Positions 35,005 to 46,600 of a stretch of 64,000 bases of DNA are shown piece by piece. The DNA comes from Cordylochernes scorpioides (taxonomy: Eukaryota; Arthropoda; Arachnida; Pseudoscorpiones; Chernetidae), in NCBI GenBank assembly GCA_030710605.1, contig CP092872.1, positions 93,770,627-93,834,626 on the forward strand, given 5' to 3'. The notes under the pieces are model-generated. The model saw nothing but the letters and a program-made list of their open reading frames with translations, was not told the origin of the DNA and ran no database searches. The position numbers were made by a program, and so were the translations under genes. How positions within the stretch are numbered: position 1 is the stretch's first letter; the number at the start of each line of letters is the position of its first letter.

Positions 35005-35157
35005 GCCTTCCTCTCTATAGCGCCCGATTTTTAACATTAAAATGTAAACATTTTACATTAAAAGTCACCTGTCTATAGCACCCTTTGGTATTTTACTATT
35101 TTATTTTAATATTTTGATGAGTCCCAAGAAGGGGCGCTATAGGCAGGTTTAACTGTA
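35005..35157. mobile_element. Small TIR element (MITE)
   Basis: CTCTATAGCGCCC near 35018 and GGGGCGCTATAG near 35128 are inverted ends. The outer right end (CAGGTTTAACTG) reads inward as CAGTTAAACCTGCCTATAG, a pogo- or Tc1-like start. TGTCTATAGC inside matches the Helitron minisatellite. The left end is shortened. Confidence 0.5.
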
Positions 35158-35184
35158 TATATATTTAGTCACAAATACTTACAA

Positions 35185-35575
35185 GGTCTTCTTCTTCTTT
35201 CTTATCTTCACTCAATCATATTAGGGTATCAAGTTGTAACCCTTGATGGTGTCTGTTTGACAACCATCATGACTGGGTGAAGTAGAATGCGTCTGTCTTT
35301 GTCATTAAGACTGGGAGCACTACTCAGTGGCAGGCCGACTTAGCTCCAAAAGAAATGGCCGCCTATGACATGAGGAACAGACGACATGTACAGCCGCTCC
35401 TAAATAAGTACAGACTCATCCTGTATCCCTGGATTAGGAGCCCTTACAGGGTACTATCAGCCTTATTTCTTACAAGGTGACTAACCTAAGTTACACTTAA
35501 CACTTACTTGTGAAGCCATTGAAGCAGAAAAAAGTCCCCAATTCGAGATTCGAACCCGTGTCGTGGTTTTTAAAA
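35185..35575 (-). repeat. SINE-like repeat with tRNA-type B box
   Basis: On the minus strand, near 35570-35535, ACACGGGTTCGAATCTCG is a good RNA polymerase III B box. The opposite end (CTTGATACCC... AAGAAAGAAGAAG read on minus) is shared with a block at about 54060-54280. The body between has no coding signal. It is a different SINE from the one at 51039. Confidence 0.5.
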
Positions 35576-35989
35576 AATAAATATATATATATAGCGACAA
35601 TATCTATCATTCCTCCACTAAAACTTCCATGAAAAGGTTTCAATTTAGATTATTAAAAATAAGAAGAAAAAAAAAGAAGAAAAAGGTGTCAATTTGTATG
35701 CGCCAAGCGTATTCAAAGAGTTCTAATGTTCCTACCATTTACTTAATAACCCAAACGATCGTGACCCTCTACATCTTCTTTCTGCTAAAAATGATTTTTA
35801 TTGCTTTAACACTTCCCTTCACTGAATATTTCTTTTTTTCCTTCAGGATTCTAAGAGTCACTTCCTCCTGTCCTTGCTGGACTAAATTGTTCGCTGTCTA
35901 ATGGCTCCGAGGACATTGGGGACATTTCCCTGTTGTCGCCATTGTCTCAGCTCATGGAACTCTTTGTAGTGTAGCTACCTACCTACTGG
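35576..35989. other. No gene recognised
   Basis: It holds an (AT)n tract and a 90-codon frame at 35629-35901 with no recognisable family. Confidence 0.4.
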
Positions 35990-36905
35990 CTGTGTGTGAC
36001 GTTAGTGGAGTGTAGCTACCTACCTAGTGTGTGTGACGTTAGTGGAGTGTATAATGAGTTTAAGGGAGTTTAGAGTGAATTTAGAGGAGTGTAGAGTGAA
36101 TTTAGGGGAGTGTAGAGTGAATTTAGGGGAGTGTAGAGTGAATTTAGGGGAGTGTGTGTAACGTTAGTGATGCATAGAGTGAATTTAGGGGAGTGTGTGT
36201 AACGTTAGTGATGCATAGAATGAATTTTGGGGAGTGTAGAGTGAATTTAGGGGAGTGTAGAGTGAATTTAGGGGAGTGTGTGTAACGTTAGTGATGCATA
36301 GAGTGAATTTAGGGGAGTGTGTGTAACGTTAGTGATGCATAGAGTGAATTTAGGGGAGTGTGTGTAACGTTAGTGATGCATAGAGTGAATTTTGGGGAGT
36401 ATAGAGTGAATTAAAGGGAGTTAAAAGTGCATTTATGGGAGTGTATAGTGAATTTAAGGGAGTATAGAGGGCAATTAAGGGAGTGTAGAGTGAATTTAGG
36501 GGAGTGTGTGTGTAAGATTATGGGGAGCGTAGAGTGCATTTAAGGGAGTGTGGAGTGAATTTAGGGGAGTGTGTGTAAGATTAGGGGAGCGTAGAGTGAA
36601 TTTAAGGGAGTGTAGAATGGATTTAGGGGAGTGTGTGTAACGTTAGTGGAGCGTAGAGTGAATTTAAGGGAGTATAGAGTGCATTTAAGGGAGTGTAGAG
36701 TGAATTTAGGGGAGTGTGTGTAAAATTAGGGGAGTGTATAGTGAATTTAAGGGTGTGTAGAGTGAATTTAGGGGAGTGTGTGTAAGATTAGGGGAGTATT
36801 AAGTGCATTTAAGGGAGTGTAGAGTAAATTAAGGGGAGTGTGTGTAAGATTAGGGGAGTGTAGAGTGAATTTAAGGGAGTGTAGAGTGCATTTAGGGGAA
36901 TGTGG
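35990..36905 (+). repeat. Degenerate ~20-bp G-rich minisatellite
   Basis: About 45 units like GTAGAGTGAATTTAGGGGA, many followed by GTGTGTGTAACGTTAGTG as a second subunit type. The G/C strand asymmetry is strong. No coding. Confidence 0.85.
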
Positions 36906-37639
36906 TAAGTCTACAGAGTAGTAAAATAAATATTAAAATTAATAATATGTTCCTAAAATAATAAATAGGTTGCGCTACATAGCTCCTTCCCTATGAGAGC
37001 TGTGACTCACGGCTTGAAATCCTGTTGCTAATGACATGGATCTAACGTGTTTCTGTCAAGAATTCCCTAGGAGTCTTGGAAGTTTGTTCTTAGTATCTTT
37101 GCGTCATTTTTCTTGCGGCGTGTAGAGCGGCTTTGTCGTCTTATCACCTATTGGGACATCGTCTTCTTTGAGGGAAGTCTTGGCTTTACACTGTGGTGGA
37201 ATCCTGGAGTCAGTTGTGGAAAAAATGAAGATCACAGCACCCACAAGGGCATGTTCGACAAGCTTCAGTTTGTCTTCCCTAAACTACCCAGCATCTCCGA
37301 CAAAATGCCACGTTGTGAATTAGGAAAAACAAACTTCAGGATGACACAGAAATTTATTTAAAACAAGTACAAATCAACATTTATAAAATACCAGAGAGGC
37401 AATGAGAGAAGTTTACACAGAGTGGAAAATAAATATCAAAATTAATAATCTGTTAAAAAAATAATAAATATTTTCCTACAATATTATTTCAGTATATTAT
37501 TTACTTGTAGTACCCAACCGTAGCTGTAGTTATATGGAGATGGGATAGCTTGTACTTGAAACTTATAAATTCAATTGCCATTTATCGTTTTTTTTTTTTT
37601 TTTGCTTCTCCGTAGTACACCTAGAATGTGGGTAGAAGT
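36906..37639. other. No gene recognised
   Basis: 36990-37360 is less AT-rich and holds an 82-codon frame (37113-37361), but I recognise no protein family and no convincing splice sites. CTACAGAGTAGTAAAATAAA near 36911 and AGAGTGGAAAATAAATATCA near 37418 are diverged repeats flanking this block. Confidence 0.35.
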
Positions 37640-37890
37640 AGGCGATTGCTTTTACTGTAAGTGCACCACATGTCTACACATGTGAAAAGCAGTTCGACTT
37701 TGCACTTACAAATATGCCAGAGTCCCGTTTGGTTACTTGTACACACTGATGGGGTTGGACTTTTTCAAGAATCGGGGTCCATTTGCGCTTTTTTTTTTTT
37801 TAACAGAAAAAAGTGTCCAATGCGGGAATCGAACCCGGGTCGTAGCGGTTGAAAACCAAGAGTTTAGACCATCCTTCCACCGACCCCCGA
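37640..37890 (-). mobile_element. tRNA-headed SINE, copy 1
   Basis: On the minus strand the head near 37888-37815 carries GTCGGTGGAAGGATGGTCTA and CCCGGGTTCGATTCCCGCA, a tRNA-like A region and a strong B box. The body runs to 37640, ending with CATGTGTAGACATGTGGTGC and ACTTACAGTAAAAGCA, which matches the 54-bp satellite. Read on the plus strand, a T tract and CAGAAAAAAGTG follow the head. Copy 2 is at 51039-51300. Confidence 0.8.
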
Positions 37891-38240
37891 ATCTATCGTT
37901 AAAATTTGTAACAAATATAAATTTACTGGCAATGTGTTTTTTTCAATAATATCATCAAAAATTATCTCTACAGACCTTACTGCAATGATATAAGTTATTG
38001 AATGAGAGGGTTTGGCTCATCAGTAGTGAACCCTCTCAGCGGTTTCGCCAAATTAATCTCTAGACCGCTCTACTCTTGTATAAACCGCTGAGAGGGTTCA
38101 CTACTGATGAGCCAAACCCACTCATTCAATAACTTTTTTCATTGCAGTAAGGTCTGTAGAGATATAATTTTAGATAATATTATTGAAAAGGAACACATTT
38201 CCAATAAATTTATTTGTTACAAATTTTAACGATAGCTTGT
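37880..38240. repeat. Foldback element containing two inverted family F heads
   Basis: The outer arms share CTATCGTTAAAATTTGTAAC and its complement GTTACAAATTTTAACGATAG. Inside, the minus-strand head at 38051-38012 has TTGGC and GCCAA around GAAACC and CTGATGA. The plus-strand head at 38088 onward lacks the GGCGA part. The arms also share ATAAATTTACTGGCAATG with the palindrome at 56260-56360. Confidence 0.7.
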
Positions 38241-38625
38241 ACTGTAAGTTGTCTTATCTTCCCTGTCCTGGGGAATCTAACCTTTTTTGAACGACCTTGG
38301 TGGCGTGCAGTACCATGGTACTTTGCTACAGTGCATTGCGGTTTGTCTGCTTGTTACGTCTATTTTTGGGTTCGAAAATGATACACTTGGGTTAGTTTCC
38401 CGTAAAACCATATTTTCTCTCTCTTGTACTGTAAGTGGTCATTGTATCTCAACTCAGGAAATAGCGACTTGAGTAAGATTTGACTGGACGACTGTAGAGT
38501 TGATGTTGTGGAGTGAAGGAAGTTGAGGAGTGAGTCTGACTTTCACTTAATTGCGGAGCGGATATCCGCTGTAATTGTCCACCGCCACGCTTGGCTTGCT
38601 GCTGGAATTTCTTGTCTGGAGTCTC
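38241..38625. other. No gene recognised
   Basis: Unique-looking DNA. CTTGTACTGTAAG occurs at 38235 and 38423, a short resemblance to the satellite word CTTACAGTACAGG on the other strand. Confidence 0.35.
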
Positions 38626-40400
38626 CATCTTGTGTGGATGTTTACCTTCTGTTTACTTGTGTGGATGTTGTGTTTACCTCCTGTTTACTTTGTAGGAGCC
38701 TCCATATTGTGTGAATGTTGTGGTTACCTTGTTTACTTGTGTGAGTGTTGTATTTACCTTCTGTTTACTTGTGTGAATGTTGTGTTTACTTCCTGTTTAC
38801 TTCGTAGGAGACTCCATATTGTGTGGATGTTGTGTATACCTCCTGTTTACTTTGTAGGAGCCTCCATCTTGTGTGAATGTTTACCTTCTGTTTACTTGTG
38901 TGGATGTTGTGTTTACCTCCTGTTTACTTGTGTGGATGTTGTGTTTACCTCCTGTTTACTTTGTAGGAGCCTCCATATTGTGTGAATGTTGTGTTTACCT
39001 TGTTTACTTGTGTGAGTGTTGTATTTACCTTCTGTTTACTTGTGTGAATGTTGTGTTTACCTCCTGTTTACTTTGTAGGAGCCTCCATATTGTGTGAATG
39101 TTGTGTTTACCTTGTTTACTTGTGTGAGTGTTGTATTTACCTTCTGTTTACTTGTGTGAATGTTGTGTTTACTTCCTGTTTACTTTGTAGGAGCCTCCAT
39201 ATTGTGTGGATGTTGTGTTTACCTTCTGTTTACTTGTGTGAATGTTGTGTTTACTTCCTGTTTACTTTGTAGGAGCCTCCATATTGTGTGGATGTTGTGT
39301 TTACCTTGTTTACTTGTGTGAGTGTTGTATTTACCTTCTGTTTACTTGTGTGAATGTTGTGTTTACTTCCTGTTTACTTTGTAGGAGCCTCCATATTGTG
39401 TGGATGTTGTGTTTACCTTCTGTTTACTTGTGTGAATGTTGTGTTTACTTCCTGTTTACTTTGTAGGAGCCTCCATATTGTGTGGATGTTGTGTTTACCT
39501 TGTTTACTTGTGTGAGTGTTGTATTTACCTTCTGTTTACTTGTGTGAATGTTGTGTTTACTTCCTGTTTACTTTGTAGGAGCCTCCATATTGTGTGGATG
39601 TTGTGTTTACCTTCTGTTTACTTGTGTGAATGTTGTGTTTACTTCCTGTTTACTTTGTAGGAGCCTCCATATTGTGTGGATGTTGTGTTTACCTTCTGTT
39701 TACTTGTATGAATGTTGTGTTTACTTCCTGTTTACTTTGTAGGAGCCTCCATATTGTGTGGATGTTGTGTTTACCTTGTTTACTTGTGTGAGTGTTGTAT
39801 TTACCTTCTGTTTACTTGTGTGAATGTTGTGTTTACTTCCTGTTTACTTTGTAGGAGCCTCCATATTGTGTGGATGTTGTGTTTACCTTCTGTTTACCTG
39901 AAATAATGTTGTGTTTACTTGTGTGAATGTTGTATTTGCCTTCTGTTTACTTGTGTGAATGTTGTGTTTACCTTCTGTTTACTTGTGTGAATGTTGTGTT
40001 TAATTGTGTAAAAGTTGTGTTTAATTGTGTGAATGTTGTGTTTACTTGTGTAAATGTTGTGTTTACCTTCTGTTTACTTGTGTGAATGTTGTGTTTGATT
40101 GTGTAAATGTTGTGTTTAATTGTGTGAATGTTGTGTTTACTTGTGTAAATGTTGTGTTTACCTTCTGTTTAATTGTGTGAATGTTGTGTTTACTTGTGTA
40201 AATGTTGTGTTTACCTTCTGTTTACTTGTGTGAATGTTGTGTTTACTTGTGTAAATGTTGTGTTTAATTGTGTGAATGTTGTGTTTACTTGTGTAAATTT
40301 TGTGTTTACCTTCTGTTTACTTGTGTAAATGTTGTGTTTACTTGTATGAATGTTGTGTTTACCTTGTTTACTTGGGTGAATGTTGTGTTCATATGAAGCC
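38626..40400 (+). repeat. Minisatellite with 194-bp higher-order period
   Basis: Built from about 20-30 bp words such as TGTTTACTTGTGTGAATGTTG, TTTACCTCCTGTTTAC and GTAGGAGCCTCCATATTGTG. The pattern repeats at 194 bp (same words at 39048, 39242 and 39436). After 39900 the units become simpler. Open frames rich in Cys/Val/Leu are by-products. No coding claim is made. Confidence 0.85.
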
Positions 40401-40547
40401 TTTTATGTTTACTTGTATGGATTTTTTTGCTTACCTGGTTCAAAATCACATTAATAGGTACCGCTCAGCAAGAGCAACCTAGTTCATGATAATTGAAACA
40501 ATGAATAATATATGTGAAGGTTATTCACATATTAGACAAATTTTAAC

Positions 40548-41110
40548 GCGGGATTCAATCCCGGTTCATGACTGTCGGGAATCGAGCGTATTACCCTCTC
40601 ATCCACCGACTTATATCGGGAATCGAGCGTATTACCCTCTCATCCACCGACTTATTGTCGGGAATCGAGCGTGTTACCCTCTCATCCACCGACTTATATC
40701 GGGAATCAAGCGTATTACCCTCTCATCCACCGACTTATATCGGGAATCGAGCGTATTACCCTCTCATCCACCGACTTATATCGGGAATCGAGCGTATTAC
40801 CCTCTCATCCACCGACTTATTGTCGGGAATCGAGCGTGTTACCCTCTCATCCACCGACTTATATCGGGAATCGAGCGTGTTACCCTCTCATCCACCGACT
40901 TATATCGGGAATCGTGCGTATTACCCTCTCATCCACCGACTTATTGTCGGGAATCGAGCGTGTTACCCTCTCATCCACCGACTTATTGTCGGGAATCGAG
41001 CGTGTTACCCTCTCATCCACCGACTTATATCGGGAATCGAGCGTATTACCCTCTCATCCACCGACTTATATCGGGAATCGTGCGTATTACCCTCTCATCC
41101 ACCGACTTTG
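40548..41110 (-). repeat. 41/42-bp tandem array derived from a tRNA-like head, 13 copies
   Basis: On the minus strand each unit reads GTCGGTGGATGAGAGGGTAA then TACGCTCGATTCCCGATA. GTCGGTGGA is the start of the SINE head at 51039, and CGATTCCCG is the second half of its B box. The middle of the tRNA-like region is missing. Two unit types differ at TTATAT versus TTATTGT. The first copy adjoins a T-arm-like palindrome (CGGGATTCAATCCCGG, 40550-40565). Confidence 0.8.
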
Positions 41111-41340
41111 TATTTTTGCTTACCTGGGGTCTTCTGAAACCTTTGTTTACTTGTTTGGAACCCTTAAGATAATAATTAGTCTTATAAATGGCTCTATCCA
41201 ATAGATTCACGCTCATCTCTTAGATTTTACACAACAATTCAATTTACAAGTATCCTTTACAACAATGGCCAAATTTTTTGTAAGCATTCCTTTCACTGTA
41301 GAAGAAAAATACAAGTAGGAGAGAAGAGCTTCTTTTATAA
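41111..41340. other. No gene recognised
   Basis: Unassigned AT-rich sequence between the tRNA-derived array and a retroelement end. Confidence 0.35.
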
Positions 41341-41400
41341 GAGGATGGTTGTACAAGTTTTCAGGAGAGTCTCCCTTCTACGGGTACAGAATGACATGAG
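41320..41400 (-). repeat. Penelope-type 3' end, left member of an inverted pair
   Basis: On the minus strand, CTGTACCCGTAGAAGGGAG, CTCCTGAAAACTTG and ATCCTCTTATAAAAGAAGC match the plus-strand block at 50220-50290. The pair flanks the LTR retrotransposon and a Helitron end, which probably inserted between them. Confidence 0.55.
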
Positions 41401-41795
41401 TCTCACGAAAAAGTATTCTATATACAGTTACGAGCGTCATTCCTCATCTCCTAATCAATCAGTTATCAGTTTTCATCTCTGTCACCGTTTGCTTTTTTTT
41501 TTTTGGAATGGCGCCCTCCTATTGGTCGGCTACGATCACGCCACCTTTGCCCCCCCCCCCCCCCCCCCCCCCATATTTGTAACTATTGTGTTGGAGCGGT
41601 AGCTCCTTAAATAAATGCATATATTAGTTAATAACCAAATGGAATCCTCTCTTTCTTTTTCCCAGTAAGAGACGCCTACGGAAGCCAACAGTACATAGAC
41701 AGATAAAGCACATAGGCTATAGTTATTAACTAACATGCAATTAATTAAGGCGCCAATTTATAATTGTAACAAATAGTATTTGAATCAAAACATTC

Positions 41796-41836
41796 AATCG
41801 GGTAAAACACGGGCGTTGCCCGGGTCATCCGGCTAG
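41796..41836 (+). mobile_element. Helitron 3' end, second copy
   Basis: CGGGTAAAACACGGGCGTTG, CCCGGGTCATCCGG and CTAG, followed by T, match the 3' end of the Helitron at 5112-6110. The 5' end is unresolved. TCTATATACAGTTACG near 41417 is a candidate, but is not preceded by A. A poly-C run of about 24 bases lies at 41551-41574 within the likely element. Confidence 0.65.
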
Positions 41837-41844
41837 TATATGTA

Positions 41845-42660
41845 TGTCATAATTTGTATATAATTAAATGCAACCCCGACCCACTATGTATGTACCATGT
41901 ATGATTTTCAAAGACTTAATAAAGAACAAGGTAACTGGAGGAAAGAAAGTAACAAAAGATATAGGAAGTAAGACTAAAGCTGGCACGACTATTTTGGCAC
42001 CCCTGTGTCAACATTGCAGGGGCAGAGACCGGGCGTCTCTAGTGACCGCAGAAGTTATATTAGACAAGAAGCACTCGACACTTCCTGGAAAAACAGGATG
42101 TATTCGGTGACCAGAAGTTATAAATATTAAGCTAACGCCCAACATTTCCGGCAAAGATAGGACGTATTTGATAACACGGAAGTAAATAAAGTCAAAATGG
42201 CACTCGACACTTCCTATCAAAGCAGATCATATCTTTCACCAAAGGAAACCGCCGGCCTATCAGAAGATAGCACCTTAAGTAGGTCAACCAATAGAAAAAG
42301 ATCATGTGAGATCTCTCAACCAATCAGAGAGAAACTGACTCGTGGTGTTAAATCGAAAGACAAGAATAGTTAGTTACGCTTTGGCTCCCAAGGAGGTGAC
42401 ATCGGCTCTAGACCTCTCCCCTTCTGCTCATCCCACAGCTAAGTACAATCACCGCCATGTGATCAGCTAATTAATAAGTCAAATCGCTCAGCTCTTATCA
42501 AATTTTCTTTCCTCCAACCCGTTGCCTTTATTTTCAAACTCAATCACGTGTCCTGATTATTCCTAACTGTATGCTGCAACTTCCACTCAAACGACTGCGT
42601 TTCAATCAATCCTCACCATTCAAATCAAACAACAAGAAACCCCGCAACGATATTGCCACA
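41845..42660 (+). repeat. 5' LTR (816 bp)
   Basis: Starts TGTCATAATTTG and ends ATTGCCACA. It holds two CCAAT-type words (ACCAATAGAA, ACCAATCAGAGAG) and a TATAAATATT near 42119 as possible promoter parts. Related boxes (CACTTCCT, CGACACTTCC) repeat several times within it. Confidence 0.93.
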
Positions 42661-43620
42661 GAACGGTTAAGTCGACAGGATAGTGAGATGGAATTAAATC
42701 AGGATCCCATAGGCGTAAAGTCAGACGATCCAACGGAAACAATGGAAAGAAGGCAAGAAGCAAGGGAGAACGAAGGGGCAGAAGAAAGACAGGAAGTGAT
42801 CGGCCGAGAGACAACTGCGCCCCTAGCGGACGCCGTCAATCAGCTGTCAACGCTTCTGACCCGGGCAAAAATTTCGGATGGAGCGGAATCGGCGATCCCG
42901 CCTTTCGACGGCACATACAGCGCGACACAATTTTTCCAGACGTTCGACCGAAAAATGGAAGACGCATCCATGGAAGAACAAGAAAAATTACTGCGCCTGC
43001 CAAACTACCTGGTGCGACAACCCCTGGAGCTCTTCAGGAAACTTCGATTGGCCGACCGGAGTTATTTCCAGGTGAGACAAATCCTCCTAGATCTCTACCC
43101 TGAGTCAAGCGAAGCGTCCTTTGCGAAATATTTCGCCATGAAACTCACTGGACAAGCCAACTTAGAGACCTACTACCGGGAGAAAACCGCCATGGGATTG
43201 CAACTAGGACTTCCACAAGAGGTGATCCTCGAGACGCTGACAGAAGGACTGCCATTCAACGACCAGCGCCTAGTCCGCGTAGTACCTCCCGAGAACCTAG
43301 GAGAATGGTTCCGCCTGGTACAGCGGATCCACGGGCCCAGTGTACCGGCAACGCGATCCAGAGAAGATCAACCACCCACAATGTCGGGTCCGTACCACAG
43401 CACACCCCGACGCCCAGGTGCATGGAATGCACCTCTTCCGCCGTCCAATTGCAAGTTCTGCGGCGCGAGACACTGGCATAGCGAATGCCAACGTCGACCA
43501 GTCCCGACGATCCACGAAAAAGTGCGGACGGTGCAAACAGTCCCAAAACAACCAGCCCCGATTCCACAACAACCAAGTCAAGCCAGGGACACCCCAGCCG
43601 AGCAGCCCTTTCGAGACTGA
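42571..43620 (+). CDS. gag: Gag-like protein of the LTR retrotransposon
   Basis: Capsid/nucleocapsid precursor, 349 residues from the first ATG. The frame opens inside the LTR, 90 bp before its end. The ATG at 42688 (residue 40, MELNQD), 28 bp past the LTR, is a more conventional start and I cannot decide between them. Residues 30-85 are charged and low-complexity. About 105-250 form a capsid-like helical region (FDGTYSATQFFQTFDRKM onward). One zinc knuckle lies at about residues 292-304 (CKFCGARHWHSEC, spacing C-X2-C-X3-H-X4-C, one residue shorter than usual). It overlaps pol by 281 bp. Confidence 0.85.
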   Translation: MLQLPLKRLRFNQSSPFKSNNKKPRNDIATERLSRQDSEMELNQDPIGVKSDDPTETMERRQEARENEGAEERQEVIGRETTAPLADAVNQLSTLLTRAKISDGAESAIPPFDGTYSATQFFQTFDRKMEDASMEEQEKLLRLPNYLVRQPLELFRKLRLADRSYFQVRQILLDLYPESSEASFAKYFAMKLTGQANLETYYREKTAMGLQLGLPQEVILETLTEGLPFNDQRLVRVVPPENLGEWFRLVQRIHGPSVPATRSREDQPPTMSGPYHSTPRRPGAWNAPLPPSNCKFCGARHWHSECQRRPVPTIHEKVRTVQTVPKQPAPIPQQPSQARDTPAEQPFRD

Positions 43621-46600
43621 GGTAGGATCCCTAAACCAACTGACTGTCAAACTTTTTCTAACCCCTAATGTATCATGCCCCTTTTTAATTGATACAGGCG
43701 CCAGCCTGAGTATAGTGCCATATAGTATTTATCATATGCTAAAAACCCACCTGCCTAATTTAACCCTTGAGGGACAGTCACTACACCTCCAAACCCTAAA
43801 CGGATTTGCAAAAACCATGGGTAAACTAGCTATCCCACTGACAATAGGACAAATATCACGAAAGGAGTATTTCCATGTAGTAAATGCACCATTACCATTC
43901 GGAATTCTTAGTATCAATAGCCTCCATAAATTCAGATTAACCATAGATTTTAATAAATGCACTATACTCCAGCTGGGCGCCCCATTGTCTACCCTTTCCT
44001 ACCATTTTAATCATGTGTCCAATGTATGCACGTACTGGCAGTGTCAGGCGATGTCACAAAAAATTTTCCCCACATCCCAACTTTCCGCCTATGACAACCA
44101 TTGCGTGCATTCATTGAGAAAACCCCACTTATCTACATGCCCCTTCTTCACTAAAGCCAATTGCCCTTTTTACATGCCCTCAAATAATCAAACCACAACA
44201 ACTTCAACTTATGAACCTGTCCAAAACGCACCCACACAGCGGGATAACTCGCACACCAAAAACATAGATGATCACACACCGTTGCACAACTCTCACATGA
44301 CCAACCCACACAACGAAATCGACACTCACACTAATACACAACAAAAACCTTTACCACATGCATACTACAACACAACACCTAACACTCATTATACACCACA
44401 GTTCACAACACTTCTACAAAGGTACACTCACATTTTTTCACAGGACAAATTCAACGTACCATGCTTACGGATTCCACCAGTAAAAATACCCACGAATTCC
44501 GAAAAAATAATCACCATACGTCCATATCGTGTTCCGATATGTGACCAACAAGAAATCCGTAACCAAATACAACAAATGCTGGAGAACGGCATCATAGAGC
44601 AATCTTTTTCACCTTTCTCGAGCCCTGTCACCCTCGTCACTAAGCGCGACAAAACCAAACGGTTTTGTATCGATTATAGGAAGGTGAATGAGCTAATCAG
44701 CTCTGATGTCCATCCCCTCCCGAGAATCGAGGATATCCTAGACCGCCTCGCACAGGCCAAATATTTTTCCACGGCCGACATATCCTCTGCGTATTGGCAA
44801 GTCCCAATACACCCCGATTCTCGACCACTGTTAGCATTTGCCACCTTTGAAGGATTATACCAACCCACTCGATTACCTTTCGGGTTAAAAACCAGTCCTC
44901 AGATTTACGAACGAGCCATAAGTCAGGTCCTACAGAGACACGGACTTGACTGTGTGGCACATTACTTTGATGATTTCATCATTTACTCCAACACGCTGGA
45001 GGAGCATCAAAACCACCTGCGACAATTTTTCGCCTTTTGCGAAGCGGAGAGGTTACAACTTAACTTCGCAAAATGCGAATTTTTTAAGCAATCCATAAAT
45101 TTTCTAGGTTACACCATCACAGCTGGTACAATCACACCACTCACACGTAACACCGACATTATCCACGCCATAAAACAACCACACAACCGAAAAACACTAC
45201 AATCCTTTTTAGGCGCGGTGAACGTCTATAACAAATTCATTCCGGAATACGCTCGCTTGCGAGCACCCCTCAACAATCTCCTCAAAAAGGACGTCGCGTG
45301 GAACTGGAATGAAGCTTGTCAAGAGGCGTTCATTGACCTGAAAGGAAACCTCACACAACACCCCATTTTACACCTTTACAAAGAAGGTCTGCCATGCCAA
45401 GTGTATTGCGATGCATCCACCCTCGGTATAGCAGGCATTCTCAAACAAGTTCACCCTGACGGAAACGTATATCCAGTTCAATATTTCAGCCGAACATTGC
45501 GCCCACACGAGAAAAACTACTCCATCTCTGAACTTGAGTGCTTAGCAATCGTTGAGAGTGTGGAGAAGTTTCGCATCTATCTTATGGGCAGAAAATTTAC
45601 AATATTTTCTGACCATCACGCATTACAGTGGTTGAAAACCATCAAGAACCCGTCCGGTAGACTGTTTCGATGGAGTTTACGACTATCGAGTTACGAATAT
45701 GAGGTCCGCTACATAAAGGGAAAACTACAATATGAAGCAGATCTCTTATCCCGTAACCCGTTTTGTGGATTCTTGGACGCCACCCTTATCAAGACCCATC
45801 AACCTCCTCCATCGAAAGAGTCTAGTTTGACCATTGATCGTAATGGATTACATACAGTTTCCCGAAAAGGTGTAACCAAGATTATACTTCCAAAACCACT
45901 CATACAACAACTCTTACAAACAGTACACACACAATACAATCACCCCGGTATTTCACAAATGTCACGAATCATCTCCACACAATATTACTGGCAAGGTATG
46001 TCAAAAGATATTAAACAAAGAGTTAAGACCTGTCCCACCTGCCAATTAACAAAACGTCCAGTAGGACCCACTTACGGAGAATTAAGTCAACCTCCGGAAT
46101 CTAAAGAACCCTTCGACCTTTTATCTCTGGACACCATAGCAGGATTTGCCAAATATGGCAACACCAAGATATACCTCCATGTGGTAGTCGATCATTTTTC
46201 ACGCTACGCATGGACTTTTCCATCTAAATCCACCAGTACCACCACCTACCAACAGGTACTTAAACGAGTATCCCAGGATGGTTCTCCAAAACGCCTTCTT
46301 ACAGATAGAGCCCCTGCCTTCACTTCACCCAAATTTCGTAGTTTTCTCCTTAATAGAAATATTCACCCGTTAATCACAACCAGCAACAACCCACAAGCCA
46401 ACGGCCTATGTGAACGCCTGAACGCCACCCTCACGGGAAAACTGAGGTTATTACACCTAGAAAATCCTAAGGTCGCATGGACCAAGTTGGTCAAGAAGGT
46501 TACACTTATATATAATAAGACACCCCACTCTACCACAGGTTTTCCACCCATATACTTAATGTTTGGTATCCTATCCCCAGAAATCTCTAATCATAACACA

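Noticed and set aside
38575-39906. Series of overlapping Cys-rich open frames that could suggest small secreted peptides
   Set aside because: They come from one minisatellite and repeat in all overlapping registers.
40486-41204. Open frames of 177-228 codons over the 41-bp array
   Set aside because: Three frames are open at once because the repeat unit has no stop. The sequence is tRNA-derived.
41551-41574. Poly-C tract as a regulatory element
   Set aside because: A plain homopolymer run; its length may also be a sequencing artefact.
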